A stretch of 64,000 nt of DNA from an uncultured Corynebacterium sp. (GCF_946221935.1 NZ_CAMIGN010000009.1:41792-105791); one strand, 5' to 3'. Positions 8,463 to 17,389 are shown, counted from the first letter of the stretch. Made by a program: numbers and translations. The notes: generated by a model not told the origin, from the sequence alone.

Positions 8463-9305
8463 ATGAGAACCAATCCTTGGGTTCCGAACCAGCACGGCGC
8501 GTGGGCAATGCTTTTCCTTCCTATTGTCACGGGGCTAATCACCGCTGACGTCATTGCACCGTCCTATGGCAATCCCGTCCAGTGGTTGGCGCTAACTTTC
8601 ATGCCACTGGCCTGGATCTTCGGGTACTTCACCTATTTCGCCTTTGGTTTGTGGTTCAAGACTCGCAACCCGACGCGACGTCGTGCTTATCTGTGGCCGA
8701 CTCTGACCTACGGCGCGCTGACGGCAACGTTCGCCACAATCGTTCTCTATCTGCAGCCACGGCTGCTGTGGTGGACAGTTGCCTTCGTGCCGTTGATCGC
8801 CATTGCCCTCATGGAGGTTTTTCGACGGCGCCCCCGCAGCCTCATGTCCGGCATAGCCACCACGATCGCGAGCGCATTGATGTACATCGTTGCCGTCTCC
8901 GCCAGTGGCTTTTCCATCTTGCCGTGGTTCTTCAGCGAAGCTCCAGTGGCGGTCTGGGTAACCACATTGACCATTGGCCTTTATTTCACTGGCACGATCT
9001 TCTACGTCAAGACGATCATCCGCGAGCGCGATAATGCCCCCTTCGAGCGCATTTCCCTGCGCTATCACCGCATCGCGTTGCTGGTCACGCTGATCACGGC
9101 CACCGCAGCGGCGTTGGACGGTGGTTATACGGCCAGTGCACCGCTGATGATCCTGCTCATGGCCGCAGCTACCCTACGCGCCAAGCTTGTGCCGCCGATC
9201 GCGAAGGCTAACCCCCGCGACTGGACGCCTAAGAAGGTTGGCATGTGGGAGGTTCCGCTGTGTCTGGTTCTGGCTCTCGGTGCGAGCCTGACGCTCGTGG
9301 TGTAG
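8463..9305 (+). CDS. YwiC-like family integral membrane protein
   Basis: About 280 residues with at least seven hydrophobic segments. The N-terminal WVPNQHGAWAMLFLP stretch is the hallmark of the YwiC-like family, whose function is not established. The NQHGAW motif sits just before the first helix. I chose the ATG at 8463 because AAGGAG at 8443-8448 lies upstream; the in-frame GTG at 8448 overlaps that ribosome binding site. It is a single gene, divergent from nadD and convergent with proA, with a hairpin in the intergenic region on its right. Family assignment is firm; function unknown. Confidence 0.85.
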   Translation: MRTNPWVPNQHGAWAMLFLPIVTGLITADVIAPSYGNPVQWLALTFMPLAWIFGYFTYFAFGLWFKTRNPTRRRAYLWPTLTYGALTATFATIVLYLQPRLLWWTVAFVPLIAIALMEVFRRRPRSLMSGIATTIASALMYIVAVSASGFSILPWFFSEAPVAVWVTTLTIGLYFTGTIFYVKTIIRERDNAPFERISLRYHRIALLVTLITATAAALDGGYTASAPLMILLMAAATLRAKLVPPIAKANPRDWTPKKVGMWEVPLCLVLALGASLTLVV

Positions 9306-9314
9306 CTGTCTTTT

Positions 9315-9355
9315 TTGTGACGCCCACTTCTCAAACGGAAAAGTAGGCGTCACAA
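9315..9355. terminator. Hairpin between convergent ywiC-like gene and proA
   Basis: TTGTGACGCCCACTT (9315-9329) pairs with AAGTAGGCGTCACAA (9341-9355), 14 of 15 pairs, with an 11-nt loop. It lies between two convergent genes and probably ends transcription. The T-run (9311-9316) precedes the stem instead of following it on the plus strand, so it is not a textbook intrinsic terminator. The stem contains the GTGACGCC motif seen elsewhere in the window. Confidence 0.5.
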
Positions 9356-9363
9356 CCAGACGG

Positions 9364-10668
9364 CTATGGGCGTACCTGGCCTTCGCCGTTGATGATCCAC
9401 TTGGTGCTCGTGAGTTCCGGCAGCCCCATCGGACCACGGGCGTGCAGCTTTTGGGTGGAAATGCCGATCTCCGCGCCGAAGCCGAACATCTCTCCATCCG
9501 TCCAGGCGGTAGAGGTGTTAATAGAAACAGCCGCTGCATCAACGTACTGCTCGAAGTAACTGGTGGTCTTGTAATCGCGGGCAGCAATGCCCTCCGTGTG
9601 GCTGGTGCCGAAGCGATTGATGTGCGTTACGGCTTCCTCTACACCATCGACGATGGCAACGGCGATATCGAAGCTGAGGTATTCGTCGGTCCAGTCGCTC
9701 TCCTCGGCCTGGACAACATCGTTGATCAACGGATCCAGCTGCTTCTTCTCGCCGTGCAGGGTTACGCCTGCCTTCTGCAGCTCTTCCAGAACATAGATCT
9801 TATCCGGATCCGGCAGGGCGGAATCCAGCAGCAGAACCTCGGTGGCGTTGCACACGGAGCAGCGACGGGTCTTGCCGTTGATGACGAGCTTCGTCGCCTC
9901 CTCGATATCCGCCGAGGAGTCGATGTAGAAGTGGCAGTTTCCGGTGCCGGTTTCAATGGTCGGGACGGTCGCACCCAGCACAACCGCGTTAATTAGCCCG
10001 GCTCCACCACGCGGAATGACGAGATCCACCAGACCCCGAGCGGTAATGAGATCCTGCACCGAATCGTGAGTGTCACACGGCAGCAGCTGCACCAGCTCGC
10101 GAGGCAGGTCGTGGGCCTCGGCTACGTCCTGAAGAATCTGCACCAGCTTTTCATTGGTGTGGCGGGCAGACTTGGAGCCGCGCAGCAGTGGCACGTTACC
10201 GGACTTGATAGCCAGACCAAAAGCATCGACGGTGACGTTTGGGCGAGCTTCGTACACCATTCCCATCACGCCCAGGGGTACACGCACCTGCTTCATGCGC
10301 AAACCGTTGGGGCGAGTGTGGCCGCGAACAATCTCACCCACAGGATCGGACAGGCCGATGACCTGTCGCAATCCTCCGGCGATACCGGCGATACGCTCGG
10401 TATCCAGAGCCAGACGATCCAGCAGGGAGTCGGCAAAGCCGCGCTCCTTGCCGGCTTCGATGTCCTTCTCGTTGGCGGCGATGATATCCGCCGCGTTGGC
10501 CTCCAGCGCGTCAGCAGCTGCGGCCAGCAGATCGTTCTTCTGCTGGGTGTTGAGCAGCAGCTGGGAGCTAACCTCCTTGGCCTTCTTGGCCTTGGCTAGA
10601 ACTTCGTCACGTTCTGCCTGACGTTCCGGGGAAAGGGTGTTCTCTTTAGCGTCGTTGGAGTTTGTCAT
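9364..10668 (-). CDS. proA: Glutamate-5-semialdehyde dehydrogenase (gamma-glutamyl phosphate reductase)
   Basis: About 434 residues from the ATG at 10668. ProA reduces gamma-glutamyl phosphate with NADPH to glutamate semialdehyde, the second step of proline synthesis. The catalytic cysteine lies in TRRCSVCNATEVLL, and MGMVYEARPNVTVDAFGLA is the family's NADP-fold signature. The open frame extends another 30 residues upstream into the end of proB, but those residues look unlike ProA. The start is 19 bp after the proB stop, so proB-proA form a two-gene operon. Length agrees with the family. Confidence 0.95.
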   Translation of the reverse strand: MTNSNDAKENTLSPERQAERDEVLAKAKKAKEVSSQLLLNTQQKNDLLAAAADALEANAADIIAANEKDIEAGKERGFADSLLDRLALDTERIAGIAGGLRQVIGLSDPVGEIVRGHTRPNGLRMKQVRVPLGVMGMVYEARPNVTVDAFGLAIKSGNVPLLRGSKSARHTNEKLVQILQDVAEAHDLPRELVQLLPCDTHDSVQDLITARGLVDLVIPRGGAGLINAVVLGATVPTIETGTGNCHFYIDSSADIEEATKLVINGKTRRCSVCNATEVLLLDSALPDPDKIYVLEELQKAGVTLHGEKKQLDPLINDVVQAEESDWTDEYLSFDIAVAIVDGVEEAVTHINRFGTSHTEGIAARDYKTTSYFEQYVDAAAVSINTSTAWTDGEMFGFGAEIGISTQKLHARGPMGLPELTSTKWIINGEGQVRP

Positions 10669-10687
10669 ACCAACCCATGGTAGCGAA

Positions 10688-12031
10688 CTAGCCCTTGAGC
10701 TGCGCTCGGTTCGAATAATGGGACATGTAGTCGGCGTGTACCACCGGCCTGCGGGCAAACTCCGGCAGGTCGGAGGTTGACTGGCCGATCAAGTCGTGCA
10801 GCATGGCGGAATCGTAGGCAACTTCGCCACGGCCAACGATCTTGCCGTCCGGGCCGACCAGATCCACCACATCCCGCTGCGAGAAGTCACCATCGACCTT
10901 GGTAATTCCCACGGAAAGCAGGGACTTGTGGCGCTCTGTTACGGCACGTACCGCGCCGGCGTCCAGGTGCAGCTGACCATGGGAATCCGCTGCGTAGAGC
11001 ACCCAGAACTTCCAGGCACTCAGGCGATCCTGATCCGGCCAGAAGCAAGTTCCAACCTCTGCAGTATCCAGTGCGGCACCGATGTTTTCCGTCGAGGTCA
11101 GCAACACAGGTACGCCTGCGCGGGAAGCAAGGCGAGCTGCAGATACCTTCGCGGCCATACCGCCGGTTCCCAGTCGCCCACCATCGCCAGCCGCTACGCC
11201 TTTAAGATCCTTGGAAGTCCTCACTTCAGCGATAAACTGCGCGCCTGGCTCGGCTGGGTTGCGATCATAAAGGCCATCCACATCGGATAGCAGAACGCAG
11301 GCATCCGCGAAGGCCAAGTGGCTCACGAGCGCAGCCAGGCGGTCGTTATCGCCGAAGCGCATTTCGGACGTCGCAACCGTATCGTTCTCGTTGACAATCG
11401 GCACAGCCTTGAGCTGGCGCAAGCGGTCAATGGTGCGCTGGGCATTACGGGCACGGTCGCGCTCTGCGGCGTCGGAAGCAGTAAGAAGAACCTGGCCGAT
11501 AGTTCGGCCGTAACGGGCGAAGCTTCGCGCCCATTCCTGAGCCAGCAGCACTTGGCCGACGGATGCGGCTGCCTGTTTTGTAGCCAAGTCGGTGGGGCGT
11601 TGTGAGAGTTCCAGCGGCCCCATTCCGCAGGCCACCGCGCCAGAGGATACGACGATGACGTCCGTATCGCGCGCCATTCGCGCTTCCAGTGCATCGGCGA
11701 TCATGTCGATCTGATTCGGGTCAACCCGACCCTCATCATCGGTCAGCGAGGAGGAGCCAATCTTTACCACGAGGCGGCGGGCATGAGCGATGTCGCTACG
11801 GACATCGGAATTGTGACCCATCGCCGGGTCATCTTCATCGGCCTCTGGCTCGGGAAACTCGATCGACGTCGCGGGAACCACCGGCCCCGGTTCGTGCACC
11901 GGCCTCTGGCCGTAGGTGGGCACAGGCGCCACGGGTTCGGGGGTCACCTCCCCCGGTCCGGCGTAGCTAAACGCGGACTGGGCTGAACTGAACTCTTTTT
12001 CGGCTTCAAAGTCGGAATCGGAGGATGACAT
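10688..12031 (-). CDS. proB: Glutamate 5-kinase with N-terminal extension
   Basis: ProB phosphorylates glutamate to start proline synthesis. The amino-acid kinase domain begins at ARRLVVKIGSSSLTDDEG, with SSGAVACGM, NENDTV and the GTGGMAAKV segment all present, followed by a C-terminal PUA domain. Before the kinase domain there are about 80 residues rich in Pro, Glu and Ala with no fold signal. Usual ProB proteins are about 370 residues, so either this is a real disordered extension (start near 12031) or translation begins at the ATG at 11821 (MGHNSDVRSD), giving the normal size. Neither start has a good ribosome binding site. Confidence 0.92.
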   Translation of the reverse strand: MSSSDSDFEAEKEFSSAQSAFSYAGPGEVTPEPVAPVPTYGQRPVHEPGPVVPATSIEFPEPEADEDDPAMGHNSDVRSDIAHARRLVVKIGSSSLTDDEGRVDPNQIDMIADALEARMARDTDVIVVSSGAVACGMGPLELSQRPTDLATKQAAASVGQVLLAQEWARSFARYGRTIGQVLLTASDAAERDRARNAQRTIDRLRQLKAVPIVNENDTVATSEMRFGDNDRLAALVSHLAFADACVLLSDVDGLYDRNPAEPGAQFIAEVRTSKDLKGVAAGDGGRLGTGGMAAKVSAARLASRAGVPVLLTSTENIGAALDTAEVGTCFWPDQDRLSAWKFWVLYAADSHGQLHLDAGAVRAVTERHKSLLSVGITKVDGDFSQRDVVDLVGPDGKIVGRGEVAYDSAMLHDLIGQSTSDLPEFARRPVVHADYMSHYSNRAQLKG

Positions 12032-12085
12032 ACAACCCAGTATGCCAGCCCCCGCTCGCACCTTGTGCGGATTAGCGCAAGGCGA

Positions 12086-13597
12086 CTACCCCTGCCAACG
12101 CTCGCGCTCTGCGACTTCCCCATCACCAAAATCATTCTCATCGATGAGGCCACGACGGGCTTGGGAAGCACGCTTGCGCTCTTCCGGAGTAGCGCGGGTG
12201 GTCTGCTCAAGGCGTGCATCGGTGCCGCGCCCGCTGCGCATAACGTCCACACCAGCGACGGTCTGCGGATCCCATTCGAACGTGATCTCGCCGATCGTGA
12301 CCTCGCTGCCGACATCGGCGCCAGCCTTGTAGAGTTCCTGCTCCACTCCTGCCTTCGCCAAACGGTCAGCCAGGTAGCCCACGGCTTCGTCGTTTTCGAA
12401 GTCGGTTTGGCGGATCCACCGCTCAATCTTCTCGCCGCGCACAATGTAGGCATCTTCGGCGGATGGATCGACTTCGACCTCGAACTCAGCAAAGCGTCCA
12501 CCGCTGCGCTTTCGCAGCCCCTTCGGGGTAATGACCTGTGCCGGCTTCTCCTCCACGGGATGCGCCTTGCGATGGGCCTTCACAATATCCATCAGCGCAT
12601 ACTTCAGTGCATCAAGTCCTTGATGCGCAACGGTGGAAATGCGGAAGATCGGCCAACCGAACCCTTTAAGCTCTTCTTCCTGTAGGTCGGCCATGTCCGA
12701 AGCATCTGGCACGTCCATCTTGTTGAGGATGATGACGCGGGGACGCTCACGCAGGTCACCCAACCCGGAGTCGCTCGCCAGCTCCTCCTGATAGTTCGCC
12801 AGTTCTTTTTCCAGCGCCTTGATGTCGGCTACAGGATTGCGGTCTGCTTCGAGCGAGGCGGCGTCGACAACATGAGCCAGAACCGCGGTGCGCTCGATGT
12901 GGCGCAAGAAGTCCAGCCCCAGTCCCTTGCCTTCGCTGGCGCCGGGGATGAGGCCCGGTACATCGGCGATGGTGAATACCTCGTGGCCGAGGTTCACCAC
13001 ACCCAGGTTGGGAACCAGGGTCGTGAATGGGTAGTCCGCGATTTTCGGCTTGGCTGCGGAGAGCACGGAAATCAGTGAACTCTTACCCGCCGAGGGGAAG
13101 CCCACCAGTCCGACGTCGGCCATGGACTTAAGCTCTAGGGTGATGTCTTTGGTCTCGCCGGGCTCGCCGAGTAGCGCGAATCCTGGGGCTTTTCTGCTTT
13201 TGGACGCCAACGCCGCGTTTCCCAGTCCACCGTGCCCACCCGCGGCGACGATCATCCGCGTTCCCCTGCCAGTCAGGTCCGCAATTGCTTCCCCGTCTGA
13301 GTTCAGTACGACTGTTCCTTCGGGAACCTGAAGCACAAGATCTTCACCGCGGGCGCCGTGGCGGTGATCACCGGCGCCGTTGTTTCCGCGCGGAGCCTTG
13401 ATATGCGGGTGGAAGTGAAAGTCCAGAAGGGTATGGACTTGTGGAGAGACTTCCAAAATGATGTCCCCACCGTGGCCACCGTTGCCTCCATCGGGGCCTC
13501 CAAGGGGTACGAACTTTTCACGGTGAACGGAGGCACAGCCGTGGCCACCGTCACCGGCCTGCAGGTGCAGCACTACGCGATCAACGAATTGTGGCAT
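12086..13597 (-). CDS. obgE: GTPase Obg
   Basis: The 503-residue protein begins with the glycine-rich Obg domain (FVDRVVLHLQAGDGGHGC), followed by the G domain with GFPSAGKSS (G1), DVPGLIPGAS (G3) and NKMD (G4), and a C-terminal OCT domain. Obg acts in late 50S subunit assembly and the stringent response. The last 40 or so residues form a charged tail (EERKRASQARRGLIDENDF). GAAAGGAA precedes the ATG. In mycobacteria obg lies directly downstream of rpmA; here the plus-strand iron-uptake operon sits between them. Confidence 0.95.
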   Translation of the reverse strand: MPQFVDRVVLHLQAGDGGHGCASVHREKFVPLGGPDGGNGGHGGDIILEVSPQVHTLLDFHFHPHIKAPRGNNGAGDHRHGARGEDLVLQVPEGTVVLNSDGEAIADLTGRGTRMIVAAGGHGGLGNAALASKSRKAPGFALLGEPGETKDITLELKSMADVGLVGFPSAGKSSLISVLSAAKPKIADYPFTTLVPNLGVVNLGHEVFTIADVPGLIPGASEGKGLGLDFLRHIERTAVLAHVVDAASLEADRNPVADIKALEKELANYQEELASDSGLGDLRERPRVIILNKMDVPDASDMADLQEEELKGFGWPIFRISTVAHQGLDALKYALMDIVKAHRKAHPVEEKPAQVITPKGLRKRSGGRFAEFEVEVDPSAEDAYIVRGEKIERWIRQTDFENDEAVGYLADRLAKAGVEQELYKAGADVGSEVTIGEITFEWDPQTVAGVDVMRSGRGTDARLEQTTRATPEERKRASQARRGLIDENDFGDGEVAERERWQG

Positions 13598-13711
13598 GAC
13601 GTTCCTTTCACCCCAATTGAATCTTCGAGCTCCGAGTCTATAGGGGATTTCAACATCAACCTAAAGAACAGCTTCCGCGGCTCTTTATTTTTCCTTGCCA
13701 CGATCATGATT

Positions 13712-13730
13712 TATAGTTAACCTACCCTTG
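13712..13730. promoter_or_regulatory. DtxR-like iron box 1 overlapping the -10 region
   Basis: The 19 bp TATAGTTAACCTACCCTTG match the remembered DtxR consensus TTAGGTTAGCCTAACCTAA at about 12 positions, including GTTA-CCTA-CCT. A possible -10 hexamer TATAGT lies at 13712-13717. DtxR with iron would then block the promoter. GTTAACCTACCCTT (13716-13729) is also one arm of an inverted repeat shared with box 2. This is sequence matching only. Confidence 0.6.
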
Positions 13731-13737
13731 CATTCAG

Positions 13738-13756
13738 TAAGGGTTGGCTAACTTTA
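13738..13756. promoter_or_regulatory. DtxR-like iron box 2
   Basis: TAAGGGTTGGCTAACTTTA matches the DtxR consensus at about 13 of 19 positions. AAGGGTTGGCTAAC (13739-13752) is the inverted partner of the box 1 arm, with 12 of 14 bases matching. It lies 42-60 bp upstream of the lipoprotein start. Two boxes in tandem fit tight iron repression of the uptake operon. Confidence 0.6.
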
Positions 13757-13797
13757 TGTTCTTGTTGGCCTACTCACCCCCACGTAAAGGACTCACT

Positions 13798-14979
13798 ATG
13801 CGTTTTTCTCCTCTGCGCAAGCTCTGCGCAGGAGTCATTGGAGCTACCCTCGCACTGGGACTCGCAGCCTGCGGTGCGTCAGGAGTAGTTGATTCTAACT
13901 CTGACGCGAATGGAGCTGGTGGATCAGTCACGGTCACTGACGTCACCGGCCGCCAGGTCAGCTTCGACCACAAACCAGAAAGAATCCTTCTCGCAGAAGG
14001 CCGCGGCCTGTTCGCCACCTCCATCCTCAATAAGGAGGATCCCATGGAAAAGGTCGTGGCGATCGGCTCCGACCTGCACAAGGCTGCCCCCTCCTATGAG
14101 GAGAAACTTGCTGCAACACATAAAGAATTAAAGGATCTACCGACGGTGGGCAATATCGCACAGGGCGACGTGAGCGTAGAAAGTCTGCTATCCCACAAAC
14201 CAGATGTCACCGTGCTCACCCTGGATCACAAGAAAGCTGCCGAAGAATCCGGCCTGCTGACAAAAATGGACCAGGCCGGCTTGAAGTATGTGTTCACCGA
14301 CTTCCGCCAAAAGCCACTGGAGAACACCACGAAGACCATGGATCTCTACGGTCAGCTCTTTGGCAAGGAAGACAAAGCCAAGGAGTTCAACGACTTCTAC
14401 AGTGCCAAGGTCAAGGACATCACCGACCGCGCCAGCGCCGCAAAGAACAAACCAAAGACACTGGTGTGGCAGGCGGCAGGGATGAAGGATTGCTGCGCCA
14501 CGGTGAAGGAATCCAACCTCGGCGACCTCGTGAACGCCGCCGGTGGCGAAAACCTGGGCGACAGCCTGCTGGAGTCCGAATCCGGTGACCTGACCGCAGA
14601 GAAGGTCATTTCTGAACAGCCCGAGCAGATCATCGCCACCGGCGGCGCCTGGGCTAAGGACCCGGAGAAGCCGGAGGTCCTCCCCCACGTGGAGCTCGGC
14701 TACAAAGCTAAGCCCAACGTCTCCGAGAAGACGCTCCAAGGTCTTCTGGAAACTCCAGGCTTCACAGCTCTAAAGGCTCCTAAGGAAGGCAAGCTACACG
14801 GGGTTTATCACCAGTTCTACGATTCTCCGCTGAACGTGTTCGCTCTCGAGCAATTCGCCAAGTGGCTCCAGCCGGAGACCTTCAAGGATCTCGATCCACA
14901 GCGCGACTTCGCTGACTTCCACAAGGAGTGGCTCCCGTTTGAATATTCCGGAACGTTCTTCACGTCAATCAAGAGCTAA
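13798..14979 (+). CDS. Iron-chelate ABC transporter substrate-binding lipoprotein
   Basis: About 393 residues. The signal peptide ends in a lipobox with LAAC (Cys25), so the protein is lipid-anchored outside the membrane. VTVTDVTGRQVSFDHKPERILL is the typical opening of a periplasmic-binding fold of the FepB/BtuF class, and GDVSVESLLSHKPDVTVL matches the family's following strand. It should capture a ferric siderophore or another chelate; the substrate cannot be read from sequence. AAAGGA at 13786-13791 supports the ATG at 13798. It is the first gene of a three-gene operon and follows two DtxR-like boxes. Confidence 0.88.
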   Translation: MRFSPLRKLCAGVIGATLALGLAACGASGVVDSNSDANGAGGSVTVTDVTGRQVSFDHKPERILLAEGRGLFATSILNKEDPMEKVVAIGSDLHKAAPSYEEKLAATHKELKDLPTVGNIAQGDVSVESLLSHKPDVTVLTLDHKKAAEESGLLTKMDQAGLKYVFTDFRQKPLENTTKTMDLYGQLFGKEDKAKEFNDFYSAKVKDITDRASAAKNKPKTLVWQAAGMKDCCATVKESNLGDLVNAAGGENLGDSLLESESGDLTAEKVISEQPEQIIATGGAWAKDPEKPEVLPHVELGYKAKPNVSEKTLQGLLETPGFTALKAPKEGKLHGVYHQFYDSPLNVFALEQFAKWLQPETFKDLDPQRDFADFHKEWLPFEYSGTFFTSIKS

Positions 14980-14983
14980 CGCC

Positions 14984-16150
14984 ATGTCTCACCTTGTTAC
15001 CTCAGAAGAAGAAACGGCAGCGCAAGCCGCCCAAGCCACCGAATCGTCAGACGTAACCCCGGTTGTAAGCGCAAACGGCGATGCGGAATCCGGCGCTGCT
15101 CCCGCAGCCAGCGAGGTTATCCAGCACTATCGCCGTCAGTCCCGGCGCAAAATTCTAGCGATCGTCGCGTTGACGATCGCAGCGCTGGTGGCTTTTGCCA
15201 TCGCCACCATTGTTGGCCCAATCGACCTCAGCCTCTCCGAGCTGTGGAATGGGCTTTTTAATCCCGATGGCGTAGACGAGACCACCCGCACAGTGCTGTG
15301 GAACCTACGACTGCCAGCTGCAGTTATGGCAGTGCTCATCGGAGCTTCACTGTCGCTTTCTGGAGCACATATGCAGACCATTCTGGATAACCCTCTTGCC
15401 GAGCCGTTCACCCTGGGAATCTCCGCGGCGGCGGCTTTTGGTGGTGCGGCATCGATCGTTATGGGCTGGACCGTACTGGCAAACCCGCAATTCAACCTCG
15501 CCGCCGTGGCGTGGGTAACTTCGCTGATCGCGGTCTTCGTCGTAGCTGGCGCCGCCGTCTGGCGCGGAGCCAGCGCCGAATCGATGATCCTCTTAGGCAT
15601 TGCCCTTGTTTTCCTGTTCCAGGCACTGCTCTCCTTAATGCAGTACCGCGCGACCACTGAGGCTTTGCAGCAGATCGTTTTTTGGACAATGGGCTCTTTG
15701 CAGCGCGCTACTTGGACCTCTAACGCGATCATCCTGGGATCCCTGGCAATTGCAATCCCGTTCACAATCTTTAACTCGTGGAAGCTCACCGCATTGCGGT
15801 TGGGCGACGACCGAGCGGCTGCACTGGGAATCAACGTCCAGCGCCTGCGCGTCTCCACCCTGGTCGTGTCTTCACTGTTGGCAGCCAGCGCGGTGGCTTT
15901 TGCTGGCGTGATCGGCTTCATCGGCCTGGTTGGCCCACACGTAGCACGCATGCTTGTAGGCGAGGATCAGCGTTACTTCGCTCCTGCCTCTATGGCCGCC
16001 GGTGCTCTACTGCTGGCAGCCGCCCACGCAGTCTCCATTACGATCGTTCCGGGTGTTGCCGTACCGATCGGGATCATCACTTCCCTGGTTGGCGTGCCCT
16101 TCTTCCTCGTGCTGATCTTTGCTCGCCGACGCACTCTCTGGGGGTCTTAA
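14984..16150 (+). CDS. FecCD-family iron-chelate ABC transporter permease
   Basis: About 388 residues. A 55-residue Glu/Ala-rich cytoplasmic N-terminal segment leads into roughly nine to ten membrane helices. RLPAAVMAVLIGASLSLSGA and NPLAEPFTLGIS are hallmark FecCD motifs, and GVIGFIGLVGPHVARMLVG is the coupling-helix region that contacts the ATPase. It forms the channel for the chelate bound by the upstream lipoprotein. The start ATG (14984) is 4 bp after the lipoprotein stop, and the ATPase begins 3 bp after its end, so the three are translated together. Confidence 0.93.
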   Translation: MSHLVTSEEETAAQAAQATESSDVTPVVSANGDAESGAAPAASEVIQHYRRQSRRKILAIVALTIAALVAFAIATIVGPIDLSLSELWNGLFNPDGVDETTRTVLWNLRLPAAVMAVLIGASLSLSGAHMQTILDNPLAEPFTLGISAAAAFGGAASIVMGWTVLANPQFNLAAVAWVTSLIAVFVVAGAAVWRGASAESMILLGIALVFLFQALLSLMQYRATTEALQQIVFWTMGSLQRATWTSNAIILGSLAIAIPFTIFNSWKLTALRLGDDRAAALGINVQRLRVSTLVVSSLLAASAVAFAGVIGFIGLVGPHVARMLVGEDQRYFAPASMAAGALLLAAAHAVSITIVPGVAVPIGIITSLVGVPFFLVLIFARRRTLWGS

Positions 16151-16153
16151 TTC

Positions 16154-16939
16154 ATGCTCACTCTCGACGACATTCATGTCCGTTATGGCAAACGCCCTGT
16201 GCTGAAGGGAGTATCGGCTTCCGGCTTCGAGCCGGGAACGATTACGGGCCTCTTGGGGCCTAACGCCGCTGGCAAGTCCACCCTGGTGAAAACGATCGCA
16301 GGGATACAGAAGGCGTCACAAGGCACCTGTAGCATCACCGTCGACGGCGAAGAACTCACTGGCGGCGCGCGGCGCGAGGCGATCGGCTATGTGCCGCAGG
16401 ACTTGCTGTCCAGCGCTACCCTGACGGCTTTCGAGTCGATCCTCGTGGCCACTCGCCGTTCGTCGCGCGCGTTTGCACACAGCGGCGCTGGAAGCAGCTC
16501 TGCCGCTCGTGCCCAGGAGCTCGCAGCCTCGGTGATGGAGCGCCTCGGCATTACACACCTGGCATCACGCCATGTTCATGAGCTCTCTGGCGGTCAGCGG
16601 CAGCTGGTTGCCGTCGGGCAGATGCTGGTGCGCGAGCCTGAGGTGCTTCTTCTTGACGAGCCAACGTCCGCATTGGATCTGCGGCACCAGGTGGAGCTGT
16701 TGAAGCTCATCCGCCGTGAAGTAAGCCAGAATGATTCCGTGGCTCTGATTGCGATTCACGACCTCAACCTCGCCGCACGCTACTGTGATCGTCTAATCGT
16801 GCTCCACCAGGGACGTCTCATGGCGCAGGGCCGGCCTTCCGAGGTGCTTACCCCAGGTTTGCTAGAGGAAGTATACGGGCTGCGGGCGAAGGTGCTGGAT
16901 GATGACAGCACGCCCGTCATTTGCCCCGTCGAAGAGTAA
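16154..16939 (+). CDS. Iron-chelate ABC transporter ATP-binding protein
   Basis: The 261-residue ATPase has Walker A GPNAAGKST (about 36-44), a Q-loop in GYVPQDLLSS, the signature LSGGQRQLVAVGQ, Walker B EVLLLDEPTSALD and the H-loop IAIHDLNLAARYC, in the order and spacing of the FepC/FecE family. It powers the adjacent permease. It is the last gene of the operon; an intrinsic terminator follows 40 bp downstream. The segment between the Walker A and signature motifs is Ser/Ala-rich (RRSSRAFAHSGAGSSSAA), slightly longer than usual. Confidence 0.94.
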   Translation: MLTLDDIHVRYGKRPVLKGVSASGFEPGTITGLLGPNAAGKSTLVKTIAGIQKASQGTCSITVDGEELTGGARREAIGYVPQDLLSSATLTAFESILVATRRSSRAFAHSGAGSSSAARAQELAASVMERLGITHLASRHVHELSGGQRQLVAVGQMLVREPEVLLLDEPTSALDLRHQVELLKLIRREVSQNDSVALIAIHDLNLAARYCDRLIVLHQGRLMAQGRPSEVLTPGLLEEVYGLRAKVLDDDSTPVICPVEE

Positions 16940-16980
16940 TACCGCCCTGCCTAGCGGCTCCCCATACCTAACCCTCAAAC

Positions 16981-17002
16981 GCCCCGGTTACCGGGGCTTT
17001 TT
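16981..17002 (+). terminator. Intrinsic terminator of the iron-uptake operon
   Basis: GCCCCGG (16981-16987) pairs with CCGGGGC (16991-16997) around a TTA loop and is followed at once by TTTTT. It lies 41 bp past the ATPase stop on the plus strand, a textbook Rho-independent terminator. Confidence 0.9.
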
Positions 17003-17042
17003 CATTACACTCTTCATTTCTCAACGGCCTGATTGTAGATAC

Positions 17043-17081
17043 AAAAAGTCCAGTGCACGCATCTTGTGCGTCCACTGGACT
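17043..17081 (-). terminator. Intrinsic terminator of the rplU-rpmA operon
   Basis: AGTCCAGTGCACGCA (17047-17061) pairs with TGCGTCCACTGGACT (17067-17081), 14 of 15 pairs, with a 5-nt loop. On the minus strand the stem is followed by a U-run (AAAAA at 17043-17047 on the plus strand). It lies about 40 bp downstream of rpmA. Confidence 0.88.
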
Positions 17082-17122
17082 TCTTTGGCGTTATAAGGCT
17101 TTTGCCTTAGGCGCGTTAGGCT

Positions 17123-17389
17123 TTAAGCCTCGACTGCCTCGTTCTCGACGATGTTCACCACGCGACGACGACGCTTGGTAGCGAACTGTACGGCGCCGGC
17201 CTTCAGAGCGAACAGAGTGTCGTCGCCACCGCGACCGACGTTCTCACCCGGGTGGAAAGAGGTACCACGCTGACGGATCAGGATCTCGCCGGCCTTGACC
17301 TGCTGGCCGCCGAAGCGCTTTACACCGAGACGCTTGGACTCGGAGTCACGGCCGTTGTTGGAGCTAGATGCACCCTTCTTGTGTGCCAT
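17123..17389 (-). CDS. rpmA: 50S ribosomal protein L27
   Basis: The 88-residue protein begins [20 protein letters not shown], the bacterial bL27 N terminus whose tail reaches the peptidyl transferase centre, and contains [22 protein letters not shown]. Normal length. A strong AAGGAGGGAG lies just upstream of the ATG. It is 45 bp downstream of rplU, forming the standard rplU-rpmA operon, and ends before a clear intrinsic terminator. No processing-type N-terminal extension is present. Confidence 0.98.
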
